A DNA stretch of 64,000 nucleotides from Ephemerocybe angulata (GCA_013368325.1 JAACJK010000165.1:1-64000); one strand, 5' to 3'; counted from the first letter of the stretch, positions 42,078 to 54,249 are shown. Notes: a model not told the origin generated them from the sequence alone. Numbers and translations are program-made.

Positions 42078-44958
42078 TCAATCCCTGACAAACTGGGCCA
42101 ACACGTTGGAAACGTCGGCCACAGCGTCCATCCACTGGCTCCCTTCCTTCGCCCACCACCCCAAACCGATGAGGGCGACTACCACTCCAGTCGGTCCCGC
42201 CTTTTTCACCCCCTTCCAATCTATCTTGTGACTCCCGTCAGCGTTCATTTCGACTTTCCCCTTCACCTCCTTATCTCTGATTCCCTTCCACCACGCTCCC
42301 CACTGCTCAGCATAGGTCTGTACGTCTTCGATATCTGGAACACCGATATACTGACGGTTCTTCAACCATTTACTCAGCTCAGCTGGCCTCCCTGATGCCG
42401 GAAGATGGCCCATCCCCGCTCCGCCCATCGCGCTCACCGCAGCCTCATATCGATGCCACAATTCAACGAGCGCGATCCACTGGGGCAGCTTACTCCGTGC
42501 CAGGAGGTGGAGACGAGCGTCCTCTATCCAGTCGGGTAACTCGCCCTTCGCCTTCCGCGCTCGCTTTGCTCGACCATCTTCTTGCACAGCATTCTCTCTG
42601 TGCTCTTCGCTCTCGACCTCCTCTCCCTCCCCTGCCTTCCGCTTCACGCTCTCCCGCTCCACCGGATTGGGATCAAATTGCACACCCTGCGCCGGTTGGA
42701 ATTGCTGCTGCATCGGCAGCTGGAACTGCTGCTGCGTGTGCTGCTGCATCGGCAGCTGGAACTGCTGCTGTGTGAGCTGCTGCATCGGCAGCTGGAACTG
42801 CTGCTGCGTCTGCTGTTGGAACTGCTGCTGGAACTGCTGCATTAGAAACTGCTGCTGCGCGTTCTGATACCCCATGTTGTTCGGGTTGGTGAAGCCCGCC
42901 GCCCCTCCACCACCACCGCCCACGGCCTGTTGCTGAAATGTCATGGGATTCGGGCCGGGGAGCGTGAGAGTGTTCGGGCCATGGCCACCGTCATTTCCGT
43001 ATCCAGCACCGAAAGAAGCATTCCCGACCTCATCGCCCTGCCACATCCCGCCTCCGTTCCCCGCCATTCCGCCTCCATTTCCCGCCGTTTCGTCCTGCAA
43101 CCCATACCCACCACCCCCATTTAGCGATGATGTGTCTTGATAGCCACTCGTCCCAGCGTTCAGGTTGCCTGGCCATTCGGCACTCTCAGGATCCCAGTCA
43201 CCATGCAACATGTCAAGCAGGCCTGTGCCCTGGAACTGATTGTTCGTGCGCGGTACGTTCCCTGATTCAACCCCACTGGCGTTGAATTGACTCGTCGGAT
43301 CCAACCAGTCGTTCCAGGCAGGATCAAAGAAGGTGCTGTCGGTCGGACCGCCAATGACGTCATTCGGGTTTTCCAACCCCGTCGCCTCCGTCGCCTCCGT
43401 CGCCTCCTTCCCTTTTGCTTTCGCCTTTCCCTTTCCCTTCTTCCCCTTCTTCGCAGCTCCTTTCTTTCCTTTCCCTTTCCTCTTTGTACCATCCGTTCCA
43501 TTCACCACTGCACTCTCTTCTTCCTTCTCGGGCTCGTCCTCCGCTGCTATACCTTCTTCATCCTCGGTCTCACTCTCTTCCCTCTCAGTTTGCTTACTCT
43601 TCTTCTTTCGACCGCCCCGTTGTTTCTGTTTTGGCTTCTTGGCGCCCTTCGCCCTCTCACGTGCCTTCTCCGCATCATCACTCTCATCGCTATCACTTTG
43701 ATCATCTTTCCTTCCCTGAGGCTGGGCGACACCCTCCTCAGGCTCGGTTTCACTCTCCGTATCATCACCAGCCACCGCAGCAGCCTGAGAAGGGCCCTGA
43801 CCGATGTAGGCAAGATGCCCGAGTGCTCGGCCGCTCTCCGCAAGAGCGGTTGGGCTCACGAGCTTACCGGGCTCAATGTCGATTGCAACACGAAGTCGGT
43901 CCGCCTCGGCTAGAGCACAGTATGTCAGCCAATCTTCCTTCGGATGACCTCCTCTGACTTACGAAAGACGCTATGACAGAACGTGGAATACGGGGTGGCG
44001 ATCGCTGCGTCGAACTTGGGGTACCACGCGCGGAACGTCGTTGATCCGGCCGTCCCCACGTGGAAGGTGCATACTCGGATTGGAGCGTTTGGGATTGAAA
44101 CCATCGGACCCCCGCCGACGATACTGAATGCCCATCCCGTCTTCGCTGCCATGGTATCACAGAAACTTTCAAGCAGCTCGTGGATGGCCTCCTGTGAGCT
44201 GTCCTCCGCATTAGCTTATGACCTCACTAACCAACAAACAGCCACGACGTACACAGCAAGTTCCTGAGGGTCCAGTACGGGCTGTTCGTCCTTCAGAATC
44301 TTCTTCATCACTGCGTCCTTCACCTTCTTCTCCTTGACCAGTCGCGCATGCTCCGCTTTGATCTCGCTTCGTATCCTGCTGTTCTCTCCCTCCCACGTCT
44401 CTCGAACAATGCGAGATGTTGTGCTGATACGCTTGGCATTGTCCTTCATTCCCGTGAGCGCCTCGTCTACGTTCGGCTTGATTCGCGTCGCGTAGTACTT
44501 CTTTGAATACAGTTGATCCTCTGTTAGAACACGATTGTTTTTGCCGACCGCGACAACGATGTTGACCTTGGCCTTCTTGCTCTTGCGTGTGGTGGATGTA
44601 TGGTTATAGAACCACCACTTAATTTGCTTTAGGAGAATGTTAGCAATTTTAGGGGCCGTAGATCGTAGCCCAAGCTCACCGTAGTTCGGGCGGTCTTCCA
44701 GTCTTCCGTCGACGGGTATGTTTTGATAGTGGGCGCTTCCTCCGGCTTCTGACGACGGCTAACCTTTCCCTTCTTGTTTAGCGGAGGGGGTTTAGGGGTC
44801 GGCCCTTCCTCGTCATCCTGGGACGGCCACCTTACGAAGAACTCATGCGTCGTCTTCTCAAGAAAAGGCACAATCGGTTTTTTGGCGACTTGGATTGACT
44901 GAAACTCGGGGAGCTTCTCTTTTAGGAACACCTCCTGTGTCTTCGAGGCCCACGCCAT
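42078..44958 (-). CDS. Large Gln/Gly-rich basidiomycete protein, unknown function
   Basis: Four exons (44958-44680, 44626-44255, 44191-43963, 43909-42078) join to 903 residues. The start is the first ATG of exon 1 (MAWASKTQEVFLKEKLPEF); the frame is open further upstream without ATG. Exon 2 begins with an aromatic block (QIKWWFYNHTSTTRKSKK) and a long charged helix. Exon 3 has a compact domain (VGGGPMVSIPNAPIRVCTFH). Exon 4 is Lys/Glu-rich, then Gly- and Gln-rich with three imperfect repeats of TQQQFQLPMQQ. It ends with a Trp-rich domain (LPQWIALVELWHRYE ... WGAWWKGIR). This layout is common in uncharacterised Agaricomycete proteins. Its 5' exon has duplicated copies upstream. Confidence 0.68.
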
Positions 44959-46010
44959 CTTCGCCGTATGCTCGTTAGCGCCCAATCCAGATGCCGGTGT
45001 GTTAGGCTCACCTTGTCCCACTAACGAAAGGTTAATTCTGTCTGGGGCGGGAAAAGAAGGCACAAAGAAAATGGGGCGACAGGATGTCGACGTAGCTCAG
45101 CTATCTTCCTACCCAACGCACAGACCTCCGCCCTCGATAACTCTTCGATATTCGACGATGTTCTTCCATCAGATCGGTCAGACTTTTATGCATTCCCCGA
45201 CGGCGTCTTACAACTAATACGTCAAACTAAGGTGTCAATGCGGATTGGACAGCACCCCCAAAGCGACTCATTGCATGCATCCCCCTCCCCCTCGCACCTT
45301 ACTCCCCCTACTCAGTCTCGCTGTGACTTGTTATAGAACCACCATTTAATTTGCTTTAAGTTAGGAAGAATGTTAGCAATTTTAGGGGCCGTAGATCATA
45401 GCCCAAGCTCACCATAGTTCGGGCCATCATCCACGCTTCCGTCGACCAGTATGTTTTGATAGTGGGTGTCATCCCCGCCTTCCGACGACGACTAACCCGC
45501 GCCGTCTTGTTTAGCGGCTCTTTAGGGGACGGCCCTTCCTCAGCATCCTGGGCCGGCCACCTTACGAAGAACTCGCGTGTCGTCTTGTCAAGAAAACTGT
45601 CGATCGGTTGCCCGGCGGCTTGGAGAGACTTAAACTCGGGAAGCTTCTCTTTTAGGAACACCTCCTGGGTCTTCGAGGCCCACGCCATCTTCGCCATATG
45701 CTGGTTAGCGCCCAATCCAGATACTGGGGTGTTCGGCCCACTCACGAAAGTTTAAGTTTGTCTGGGCTGTGAAGGAAAGGTTTAAGGCAGGGGCGACAGG
45801 ATGTCGACGTAGCTCAGCTGTCTCCCTACCCAACGCACAGACCTCCGCCCCCTAACTCTTCGATATTTGAAGCTGTTTTCATTAATTAAGATTGGTAAGA
45901 CTTTTATGCATCTCCCGACGGCGTCTTACATCTAATACGTCAAACCAAGGTGTCATTGTGAAATGGGCAGCACCCTCAAAGCGACTCATTGCACGTCCCC
46001 CTCCCCCTTC
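44605..46010. repeat. Tandem duplication of first exon and upstream DNA
   Basis: About 44605-45300 and 45332-46010 are similar copies with a period near 728 bp. Both contain the first exon of the gene at 42078-44958 and the same upstream sequence, for example GGATGTCGACGTAGCTCAGC and ACTTTTATGCAT. Divergence is roughly one base in ten, so the duplication is not recent. Confidence 0.7.
45356..45745 (-). pseudogene. Duplicated first exon of the 42078-44958 gene
   Basis: Encodes a close relative of exon 1 (MAWASKTQEVFLKEKLPEF, then FVRWPAQDAEEGPSPK) with the splice donor region retained. It is followed by the start of the next exon only (a short stretch near 45330). No other exons of the gene follow before the original exon 1, so it is a partial copy or an alternative 5' exon. 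Confidence 0.5.
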
Positions 46011-46014
46011 CACC

Positions 46015-46291
46015 TTAATCTTGCCCGTTGTTTCCCCTTTCCTCGTTCTCGCTGGGACCCCACAGAGCGAACCATTTGAGCTCAATCTCCTTGAGAAAGG
46101 CCTCGCGGCGCGCCTGCGCTCCTTCCACTAACGCCGCTTGCTTTGTTAAGCTCTCGGTGATGAAGTCCCTCTCATTAGGCGTGAGCCACTTCCTTCTTTT
46201 GACCATCTTAGGACAGGTCAATCCTTTCGCTCTGTCGGCGCCGATAATCTGTACTCACCTTTGGCTTTGCTGCAGCTTGTCGGTTCTCCAT
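46015..46291 (-). pseudogene. Diverged third first-exon-like fragment
   Basis: MENRQAAAKPK, an intron of about 50 nt, then a frame with KRRKWLTPNERDFITE and a segment ending RREAFLKEIELKWFALWG. The pattern (helix, FLKE, W..W followed by acidic residues) resembles exon 1 of the 42078-44958 gene. It stops at 46015 where the duplicated block begins; probably a truncated gene start. Confidence 0.3.
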
Positions 46292-46438
46292 TTGAACACA
46301 ATGCGGGTGTATGGTGGTGGTTGAAAGGGAGAGGAGGACGTAGGGAGTAGAGGACGAATAGAGGAGAACATGTCCAGAACCTCGGTGAGAAGATTCCACC
46401 CACGTCCTTCTCAACTTCTTTTGTTCTACAGGACTCCA

Positions 46439-46540
46439 CAATCGCAAATTGTCCACAATTATCGCGGTAAAGCCCGTTCTCATTCGAGCACGGGATTCTG
46501 CAATCGCAAGTTGTCCACAATTATCGCGGTAAAGTCCGTT
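46439..46540. repeat. Two copies of a TTGTCCACAATT-containing repeat
   Basis: A segment of about 37 bp containing TTGTCCACAATTATCGCGGT occurs twice, 60 bp apart (about 46453 and 46513), in the promoter area of the gene at 46636. The core motif also occurs in the inverted repeats at 41496 and 55505. Confidence 0.65.
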
Positions 46541-46635
46541 GGGCGATGTGGATATAAGCTGGAGGATTGTGCCCTATCCCCCAGAATCTTCCTTACTTCA
46601 ATTCCAACACTCCTTCTCTATAATCGCTCAACACC

Positions 46636-47562
46636 ATGACCGCCCGCAAGAACGACACTCCTGCCACACCTCCCCCTTCCACGACCATCACCCTGACCCA
46701 GCTCATGGCTTCCCTTCGCACCCTTGGCATCAATGTCTCCTCCCCTCATGAGGAAATGCTCCGTAAGTGTTCGTTTGTCAGTACATTCTCCATACTAACA
46801 TGAGTGTCAGAGGAATCCGCCTCCTCCTCCACCAGCCCTTCTCCGCCCGGAGAGCCCTCCGCGACGGCCAACGCCCCAGCTCCGCTCTGCATGGATGCGC
46901 TTGTCACTGCCCTGAGGACCCTCGGCGTCGATGTCGGCAACACCACATCGCGCGGCTCCATGCCTGGTACGTGACATCCCCACCTTCTGTTTGGCCTATA
47001 TAAGTGACTGACGCTTCAAATACTAGCCGGCTCTTCAGCGGCGCCAGCGCCTGCTGCCACTGCTGCCCCAACGGCCCCTCATGCTCACCTCTCCGCTGGT
47101 GGGCGTGCCCTCTCTGGCCTCCCTCCCCTTCCTGCCGGTGGAACCATCACTTCTGGCACTGGCGCCATCGCCTCGCTCAGCCCCGCTAGCATCCCTCTCG
47201 GCGCGGCTGCAGGATCGGCTCCTCGTCCTCAGGATACCACCAACCCCATCAGCGGCTTTGTGTGCGTTAACTGCAACACGCACAATCTGGTTCGCCCAGC
47301 CCGAGAGACGTGGTACGTCGTGACCGTCGGGCTCCAGGTTGGAGTCTTCCAAGGCTGGTAAGTCGCTTTTAGCCTATGTCATGATATTCACTACTAACAC
47401 CTTTCTCTCAGGCACTCCACCCAGCCTCTCGTCTCCAGCGTGTCTGGCGCCTGTTACCGCAAGTATCCCTCCCAGGAGGATGCTGTCGCCGCCTTCCAGG
47501 AGGCTCTCGACAACGGGCACGTTCACAGTGTTGCGCCCATCAATCAGGCCGCCAGCCTCTAA
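46636..47562 (+). CDS. RNase H1 N-terminal (viroplasmin-like) domain protein
   Basis: Four exons (46636-46762, 46811-46966, 47027-47357, 47412-47562) join to 254 residues. The N-terminal two thirds are Ala/Pro/Ser-rich and contain two related helices (LMASLRTLGINV and LVTALRTLGVDV). Near residue 180 is a CVNC pair. The C-terminus (RETWYVVTVGLQVGVFQGW, then YRKYPSQEDAVAAFQEA) has the pattern of the small domain at the N-terminus of eukaryotic RNase H1 and in caulimovirus viroplasmin, which binds RNA-DNA hybrids. No RNase H catalytic domain is present, so a binding role is inferred. Confidence 0.75.
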
Positions 47563-47910
47563 GTGTGCGTGCTGCGCGACGAGCGGGTTGTCTCTCCATG
47601 CTGTTATCTATCTTGCTCTCTTTCCGCCTCGTCGTCGCTATCATTCCGTGCATCTTTCGCTATCTGTTGTGACTTGTTATCTGTACTACTATATCCTCTG
47701 TCCGTGATTGTCTCCGTACCTCTGCTGCTGTACTGTCTGTTGTTTGTTTCCCTGTAAAATGTCGTTAAAACCTCCAATAAGTATACCCTATCTGCATCTG
47801 ACACCCCTATTGAAACGGCTCTCAGCAATGACGTGAGCGACGCCATGGCAGTGGAAACATGGACATGTCGCATTCACAACGTAGAGTGGTTATAGTACAT
47901 AGTACAGGGT

Positions 47911-48690
47911 CTACATGGTAATCAACTTGACTCCTCGAGTTTGAAAGGCGAGCGTGCCCTTGTTGTAACCTTCGATTAGTTCGTCCGGGCTGATCGCCGC
48001 AGTGCACCAAAGCTCGTCGATTTCGATGACTATAGTGCGTATGTCTTTTGCGATATCGTGGGCTCGTCTAGTTTCGCCTCCCAGACCCACCAAGTTCAAG
48101 AGCTTTGAGTGACAACTCTCTGCCTTCGTCAAGACGTCACCAAAGGAGGCCGAGGACGAATTGATCGCCTCCTTTGCAGCCTCGACATCCGTTGCGCTCT
48201 GGATCTTGAAGCGCTCGCATATTCCAGCGAGAAATGCCAGCAATGGCTTATCGTCCAAAAGAGTTGCAATGCGAGGGAGCATAGACTCAGCCCGCTTCAC
48301 CCAGTATCGGATTTGGTGCCGGCGCTTCCTATTGAGATGTGAGCGGAGCCTGTTAAATCATCAGAAGATATACCGCACTCCTCCTCAGTCACCATTCGTT
48401 TCGGTCTTGCGGGAGGAATCGTATCGACACTGAAAGGATATATGTCTATGCTCGGTACAGTCGCGTGCATCTGTGCCATTATACACACCTTTCATTAGTA
48501 CTAGAGCTCGCTCCTCGGCGCTTCATGAACCGCGCATGGTTGATAAGATCCTTGTTCCTGTCGATTTAAAGTGAGTCTTGGCTCTAATAAAGAACTGTAT
48601 AATGACTCACTCATCATAATACTTCTTGCTTTTCCTTTTATTAGCCTCCCGGACTTGTTCGGGGGTGTGGTGGAGACGCGGACGGCCCAT
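47911..48690 (-). CDS. MGRP-type small basic protein
   Basis: The gene starts with MGRPRLHHTPEQVREAN at 48690 and continues through a basic block (NKRKSKKYYDENKDLINHAR) across an intron at 48558-48610. After one or two further small exons near 48380-48490, whose borders are uncertain, the last exon encodes RRHQIRYWVKRAESMLPR and a helical domain of about 130 residues ending at 47911. Proteins starting MGRP-x-L-x-H-T with an Arg/Lys block are widespread in Agaricomycetes and have no assigned function. The basic start suggests nucleic-acid binding. Confidence 0.62.
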
Positions 48691-49012
48691 TGCACACGAC
48701 AATGCTGGGTTAAGTGTGAGAATGCGAACGAAGTCTGCCTCAAAAGCGGAATTGTCTTACTTTTATAATTTTATCCTCCGTTTGCCGAGACACCTGTATC
48801 TATCGATAGGGTGATTATTTCTGGATTTAAAGGCGGTTTTTCCAGGAATATCATCCCCGTGCAAGCCCTTTACCAGGGCGGTATGTTCTCCCCGATCCCT
48901 GAGTTTGGCTCCAATTTGGCCATCGTTTGGCTTGGGTTTGGCTATTCGAAGCAGCTTAGTCACCCAAAAGGAACCAAAACCCCTTCGCTGGCATCGAACG
49001 ATTTTTCATTCC

Positions 49013-49078
49013 TTCCCCCGTCTTACTGATACGCCCCTCCCCCTGCCTTACTGATATTGCCTGCCTTACTGATACCTC
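49013..49078. repeat. Short repeat with three CTTACTGATA copies
   Basis: CTTACTGATA occurs three times at about 20-25 bp spacing between the MGRP-type gene and the SIM-protein gene. Confidence 0.55.
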
Positions 49079-49199
49079 TCAGTCTGACTCTAACTTTAAA
49101 CTCGCGCCTTATCACCATCAAAGCAATCACCATCAAAGGTACGCATCGGCAGGGATTGGATTGGATTGCCGACGGCAGTGACGGAGGCTTTTATTATAG

Positions 49200-50245
49200 A
49201 TGCCGACCAAAAAGATCCTGCCCATTCTCAAGTTTATCGACCCCGACCAGTTGCGCTACATCAATGTCTGCGCGTTTTGGTTCCGCCAAGCGAAGACCGA
49301 AAAGCGAGTTCCAGAGCTAGTGGGTCTGGTACTTGGGAGGTACTTCGCCATCTGGCCTGAGAAGTGGACTGCAGACGTGGAGAAGCGTATCAAGCTGATC
49401 AAATCGGTAAGTTTGCAACCGTTAACTACTCGTTCGCACTGCTAATGTCCGAGTAAGGCTATCAAGGCACACCTGGAGTGGGCGTACTTCGCTACAAACA
49501 GGATCACCCCTACGCTTCACTGGACGGTTCTATTTGCTATGCCTGACGAGGAATTCAACGCTGTTGGGGTGAGTCCACCACATTTGAACCGCGTCCCTCA
49601 GTGCACTGACGTGATGTATTGCTCATTCTCGCAGGGAAGGCTCCTCAAAGAGCTCAGAACGCTCCAGAAGGAAGTCAGGAAGACGGAGCCCGTACGTTCG
49701 CGATCCTTATGTATACTTCTGTGTGCTAACACCTATCATAGACTCTCCGTAGGCCGAGCGAGAGGGTCCTCCTCCAAATGACCGAGAGCCAGTTGCTCGA
49801 CGAGGATTCCGATGACGACGTGGAGATTGTGTCGGACAGTGAGGAGACTCAGGGTAACAACACGGGGGCTGACACTCAGGGTAACGACACGGGGGCCGAC
49901 GCTCAGGGTAATAACGCGGAGGTGGACGACAAGGATGTCATTGTTATCTCAGACGACGAGGTTGAGGAGATTGCTGAGGCTACTCAAGGCGGAGTCGGTG
50001 GGGCGGGCAGTGAGACCAAGGAGGTCATCGTCATCTCCGACAATGAGGATGAGGAGATGGAAACCACGGAGGAGCCTGCCATCGTTTTGCCGATTGCTTC
50101 TACCAGTGCTTTCGGCGAATCGAGCGATCATGAACCCATTCCTGAGAGCGACGTAACCACAGCGGACCTTCCTTTCCTTCCAGACTGGGTCTGGCCCTTC
50201 CCCTTTGTTCCCGACCAGGATGCCATTTTGGCTGACCTCGACTAG
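49200..50245 (+). CDS. Acidic protein with three SUMO-interaction motifs
   Basis: Four exons (49200-49406, 49458-49568, 49635-49691, 49742-50245) join to 292 residues. The N-terminal 125 residues form a compact, helical, aromatic-containing domain (LRYINVCAFWFRQAK, WTVLFAMPDEEF) not recognised. The C-terminal part is acidic, with three hydrophobic-then-acidic motifs (VEIVSDSEE, VIVISDDEVEE, VIVISDNEDEE). These match the SUMO-interaction consensus. Between the first two is a threefold repeat of about 9-10 residues (TQGNNTGAD type). It sits 208 bp upstream of the KDZ transposase in the same direction. SUMO binding is inferred from motif alone. Confidence 0.7.
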
Positions 50246-50452
50246 TAGGAGTCAAGCTTCAAGTATCTTTACGTATCTTGACGTATCTTCAGTCCAATTC
50301 TTGTTATATCACCCACATCGCACTCTCCATTACCTTTTTCTTTCACGTACAATCTTGATTCCTGTTTGGCTTGCCTCGATATGTGCAGTTATCTCAAAAT
50401 ATATATACTCTTACATCTTGGTCAACGATATTATCGCCTCACTGCCTTTACC

Positions 50453-53400
50453 ATGCCTCCCAAGAAAAAAGTGAAGGTTTCCGAGTACACCCTTTTTGGG
50501 GAAGACATCATCGACCCCAACGAAGCCCAGCCCGAATCGGTCTATAGAGATGAGCATCGCCACTTCGAGAAGGTTTCTGGTAGCCTGTTCCACAGCAACA
50601 CGGTCGCCGATGTCCCGCATTCCCCTGTCAAGAAACGATCTGCATTTGCTGCCACCGTGGAGGACGTTGACGACGACGACAGCGACAATGACTCTCGTCT
50701 CTCGAAGAAACGAGCCGAAGCCGAGCCTCACCCCTACGATGGAAATCGAGCATGGCTGGAATCAATGACTATGGAGCCTTCACTCTGGGATGACCCTGAG
50801 CCCACGACGACAGGGGAGGAAGGCCCGAAACGAAAACGAACAGAGGCGGTATGTATTGAAGTGATTTCTGCAGCGGTCTGGGCACTGATGCTCCTCTAGG
50901 ACGATCCTCTACAATTGTTCACAGAGAAGCTGGACGAGTATATCGATGAGATGTTGCGACTCGAAGGGCTTGGAGATGGAGAAGAAAGCCGGGAGTGTCA
51001 GGGAAGTGATTGCACGGCTGACGTCGGCGACGTCCTTTACCGGTGTCGAGACTGTGCACCGACTGCCGCTTGGTGCAAAGCGTGTCTTGTCAAGGACCAT
51101 CAGAGAGTATATCTCCACAGAGTCGAGGTAGGCAGCAAGCTCTATGCACTCACTCATCTGTTGACGCTGACATGATTTGGATACGTCGTCTCACAGAAAT
51201 GGAATGGGAGATTCTTTGAACGGACGGCACTCAAGACACTGGGTTTACGTATCCAACTGGGACACAGGGTTGGGGTCTCATGCTCACAACGGCGCGCAGC
51301 GTTCAACGACAACTTCTTTATCATTGACAGCGATGGCATTCACGCTGTTGGGCTCGACTTCTGCGGCTGCCATCAGGGTATCTCTCCGGTCCAACAACTC
51401 CTTCGCGAGCGCCTGTTTCCGGCTACAACCATCGACCCTCGGACTGCCTGTACATTCCGCGTCCTCGAGACCTTTCAAATGTTATCGTTTACCGGGAAGA
51501 TCTCTGCGTACGAGTATCTAGTCTCAATATTTCGTCGGACGGACAACACGTGGAATGTGTCTCCACAAGGTCGCGCAGATCAATGCGGGAACCTTGTTCT
51601 CAAGGTCAGTTGTCCTTCTCGCTGCAATCCATTTTGAGTCTGACTGTGTCATAGGATCGAAACACCGAATTCATGAGGATGGTCCACGAGTTCCGCCACG
51701 TACGAGGTTTGAAAAGAGGTGGGCGCGGTCATGAGCCAGGAGGAGCAGCAGGTACGAAGGAGGGCGAGTTGGCGCTCCTGTGTCCGGCATGCCCACAGAT
51801 GGGAATCAACATGCCCTCCAAATGGAAGGCTATTGCGCGTGCGAGAAGGTGAGTGTCCACAATTCCTCAAATTTACGTGGTTAATTAATCTAATCTATGG
51901 TCAGATGGCTTTACGCTCTATTCATAGCCATGGACGCCAACTTCCGTTTGAGGCGTAAGGATGTCTCAACAGAGAAACGCGACCCGGGATTTAATCGGGG
52001 CTTTGCATATCTCGTCTGGGAGGAGTTATTCCAGGCCTATCTCAAAAAGTACGGAAAGATCGAAGAGGAAAAAAGTGACTGCAGTAGCCACGATGCCATC
52101 AAGTCGGCGAACATTCGAGGAGGACGCGGGATTGCTGTGTCGGGTCTCGGTGGGGCACAGTGTAGCCGTCATGACATGAGGCGGCCTATGGGTGCTGTAG
52201 ACCTCCAGAAGGGTGAAAGGTACGCCAAAGATCCTCCGACTCATGACGAGTTCCTTACTGATACACATATTCAGATATGTAAATATGGACTATGTCATGA
52301 TCAGCACTCTTCGCTCCCAGCCACGGATCCCTGAACACGTCTTCCTATCCTACGACATTGGGTGTCAGTGGATTCGGCACTTCATGGAGCGTTGTCAGCG
52401 TTACCCTAAGAACGTCTTTACCGGCGACCACGGCCGCAAGGTCGTTTGTCTGGTGCCTAAATTTCATCTGCCTGCCCACGTGGCTTCATGCCAGACCGAC
52501 TTCTCATTCAACCTGACTCCTGGTGTGGGGAGGACAGACGGAGAGGCCCCAGAACGAGGGTGGGCACTCTCAAACCGTCTTGCTTCAAGTACACGCGAAA
52601 TGGGGCCAGGGAATCGTCGCGATACACTCGATGATAACTTTGGAGATCTTAATTGGGCAAAGTCCGTCGGCATGTGTACGTATCACTGGGCTTCTTTATG
52701 AGTAATGTAACCGTCTAATTCTTTATCGACAGGTCATACGTTGGCAAGCCGTGCTGTAAATGCATTTGAGAAACGGAAAGAGCAGGTTGAAGCGTTCCAA
52801 GACTTCTCTGCGGCTCTTCCGCTGGCATCTCGACAGACATGGACGGCGCAGGTGAAAGAATGGGAAAAGGACCATGATAAGTTCAACCCTTATGAGAATG
52901 AACAGACCGGTAGCGTATTCTCCGATGTTCGCGCTATTCTGCTTCTAATGCTCATCCCTAGTCCTAACAACACCATCCGTTCGAAACCGGCTCGCAAAAG
53001 AAGATCAGAAAGCGTTGACCGAAGGCACACTGGACAAGGTTCACGGAGACATATCGCCAAGTGTATTTGTCCTCCAGGGCCTTGAGATCGAAGAGGCTCA
53101 GTAAGCCCGTTCTCCAAGATGTTACAAGCCTTGCAGACTAACGCTGTGCTTAGACGGAGACTACGGAGGGACGCTGCAACACTGAGCTCTGGTTCGACTG
53201 ACTTGGATCGTAGCAAGATTATGGAAAGAGGGAATGCTCTTTATCGTCGCATCGAGGGGTGGCTTTCACTTCAACGGCTGTACGCCCCAAAGAGTACGGT
53301 TCTCCGGGATGGTTCTGAGGATCGGGATTCATCTGTCCTGTCACCGTGGACAATTGTGCTTTACCTCCCATCAGACAGCTCCGCCACTTTGAAGTGCTAT

Positions 53401-54249
53401 GATCATCGCCTCCTCCGCTACGAATTTCATTTTCGAATCGCACAGGCGGAGTCGACCCTCAAGAGCTTACGCGGTATGCTGTTGTATCAGTCCCATATGG
53501 AGAACTCCAAGGCCGCGTACTCGTCTGGAACCGAGGCTAACACCCGGAGTAACACACTCCTTCAAGACATTTCTGAGAGGATTAGCATTGATGTTGCAAA
53601 GTACAGGCAGTGTCGAAAGCGACTGGGCCGACTTTGGGATGAACTCGAGGGTGGGCCGATGAACGAACTACAGAACGAGATGAGCTGGGAGCGGGTGCTG
53701 CTGCCACTGGAGGACAGCGATGTTGTCGGAGTGACGTCAATGGATATGAGTGGAGCAGGTGAAGGTGGGCGGGGTCTGACATGGATCTGGACGGTATCGG
53801 GGACAGGTCATGACATTTCAGAGATCGCCGCTGCTGGTAAGTGGCCGTCCTTGTCGGGTATCACACTCAATGTCTTATGGCTTCCTCTTGTAGCTCTCCG
53901 GGTTGAGTTCTGCAGGACGCGCGCACGGGCCCACCGATGGCAGGAGGAGTGTCTTCTACTGGCGGAGGAGATGCGCAGAGTAGAGAAGTTCTTTCAATGG
54001 GATTCTAAGAGATGGGCGACTCGCGCAGAGAATCACGCCGAGCTGGCTAGCGCTCCTCCTGATCCCAACCTTTCACCATATGAGCAATGGGGCATTGAAG
54101 CACGACGTAAAATCAATCGTGGGAAGGCCGCTTTCGCGTGGCGGCAGGCGACGATTCGAGAGGGGCTGGAAGGAAAGGCTAGGGAGATTCATGGCGATTG
54201 GATTGTGAAACTTGAGACGGAGTCTGACATTGTGGAATGTATCTCTTAA
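50453..54249 (+). CDS. KDZ transposase with CxC2-type N-terminal cluster
   Basis: Ten exons (50453-50848, 50900-51127, 51197-51604, 51655-51848, 51905-52219, 52275-52675, 52733-52909, 52962-53100, 53154-53836, 53894-54249) join in frame to 1098 residues. After a basic/acidic N-terminus comes a Cys cluster (CQGSDCTADVGDVLYRC, CRDC, CKAC) and the adjoining CxC2-like domain ending near residue 345. The catalytic core has YDIGCQW (near 540), FHLPAHVASC, GRTDGEAPERGW and RRDTLDDNFGDLNW, the hallmark motifs of the Kyakuja-Dileera-Zisupton superfamily. The C-terminus is helical. All exons are open and introns canonical, so the enzyme may be functional and could mobilise the surrounding segment. Confidence 0.9.

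Noticed and set aside
42582..42867. Plus-strand frames rich in Cys and Leu opposite the Gln repeats
   Set aside because: These are reverse readings of CAG-type codons of the minus-strand Gln-rich protein.
43160..43957. Several frames on both strands with Phe/Ser or Arg/Lys runs
   Set aside because: Shadows of the Lys/Glu-rich part of the gene at 42078-44958.
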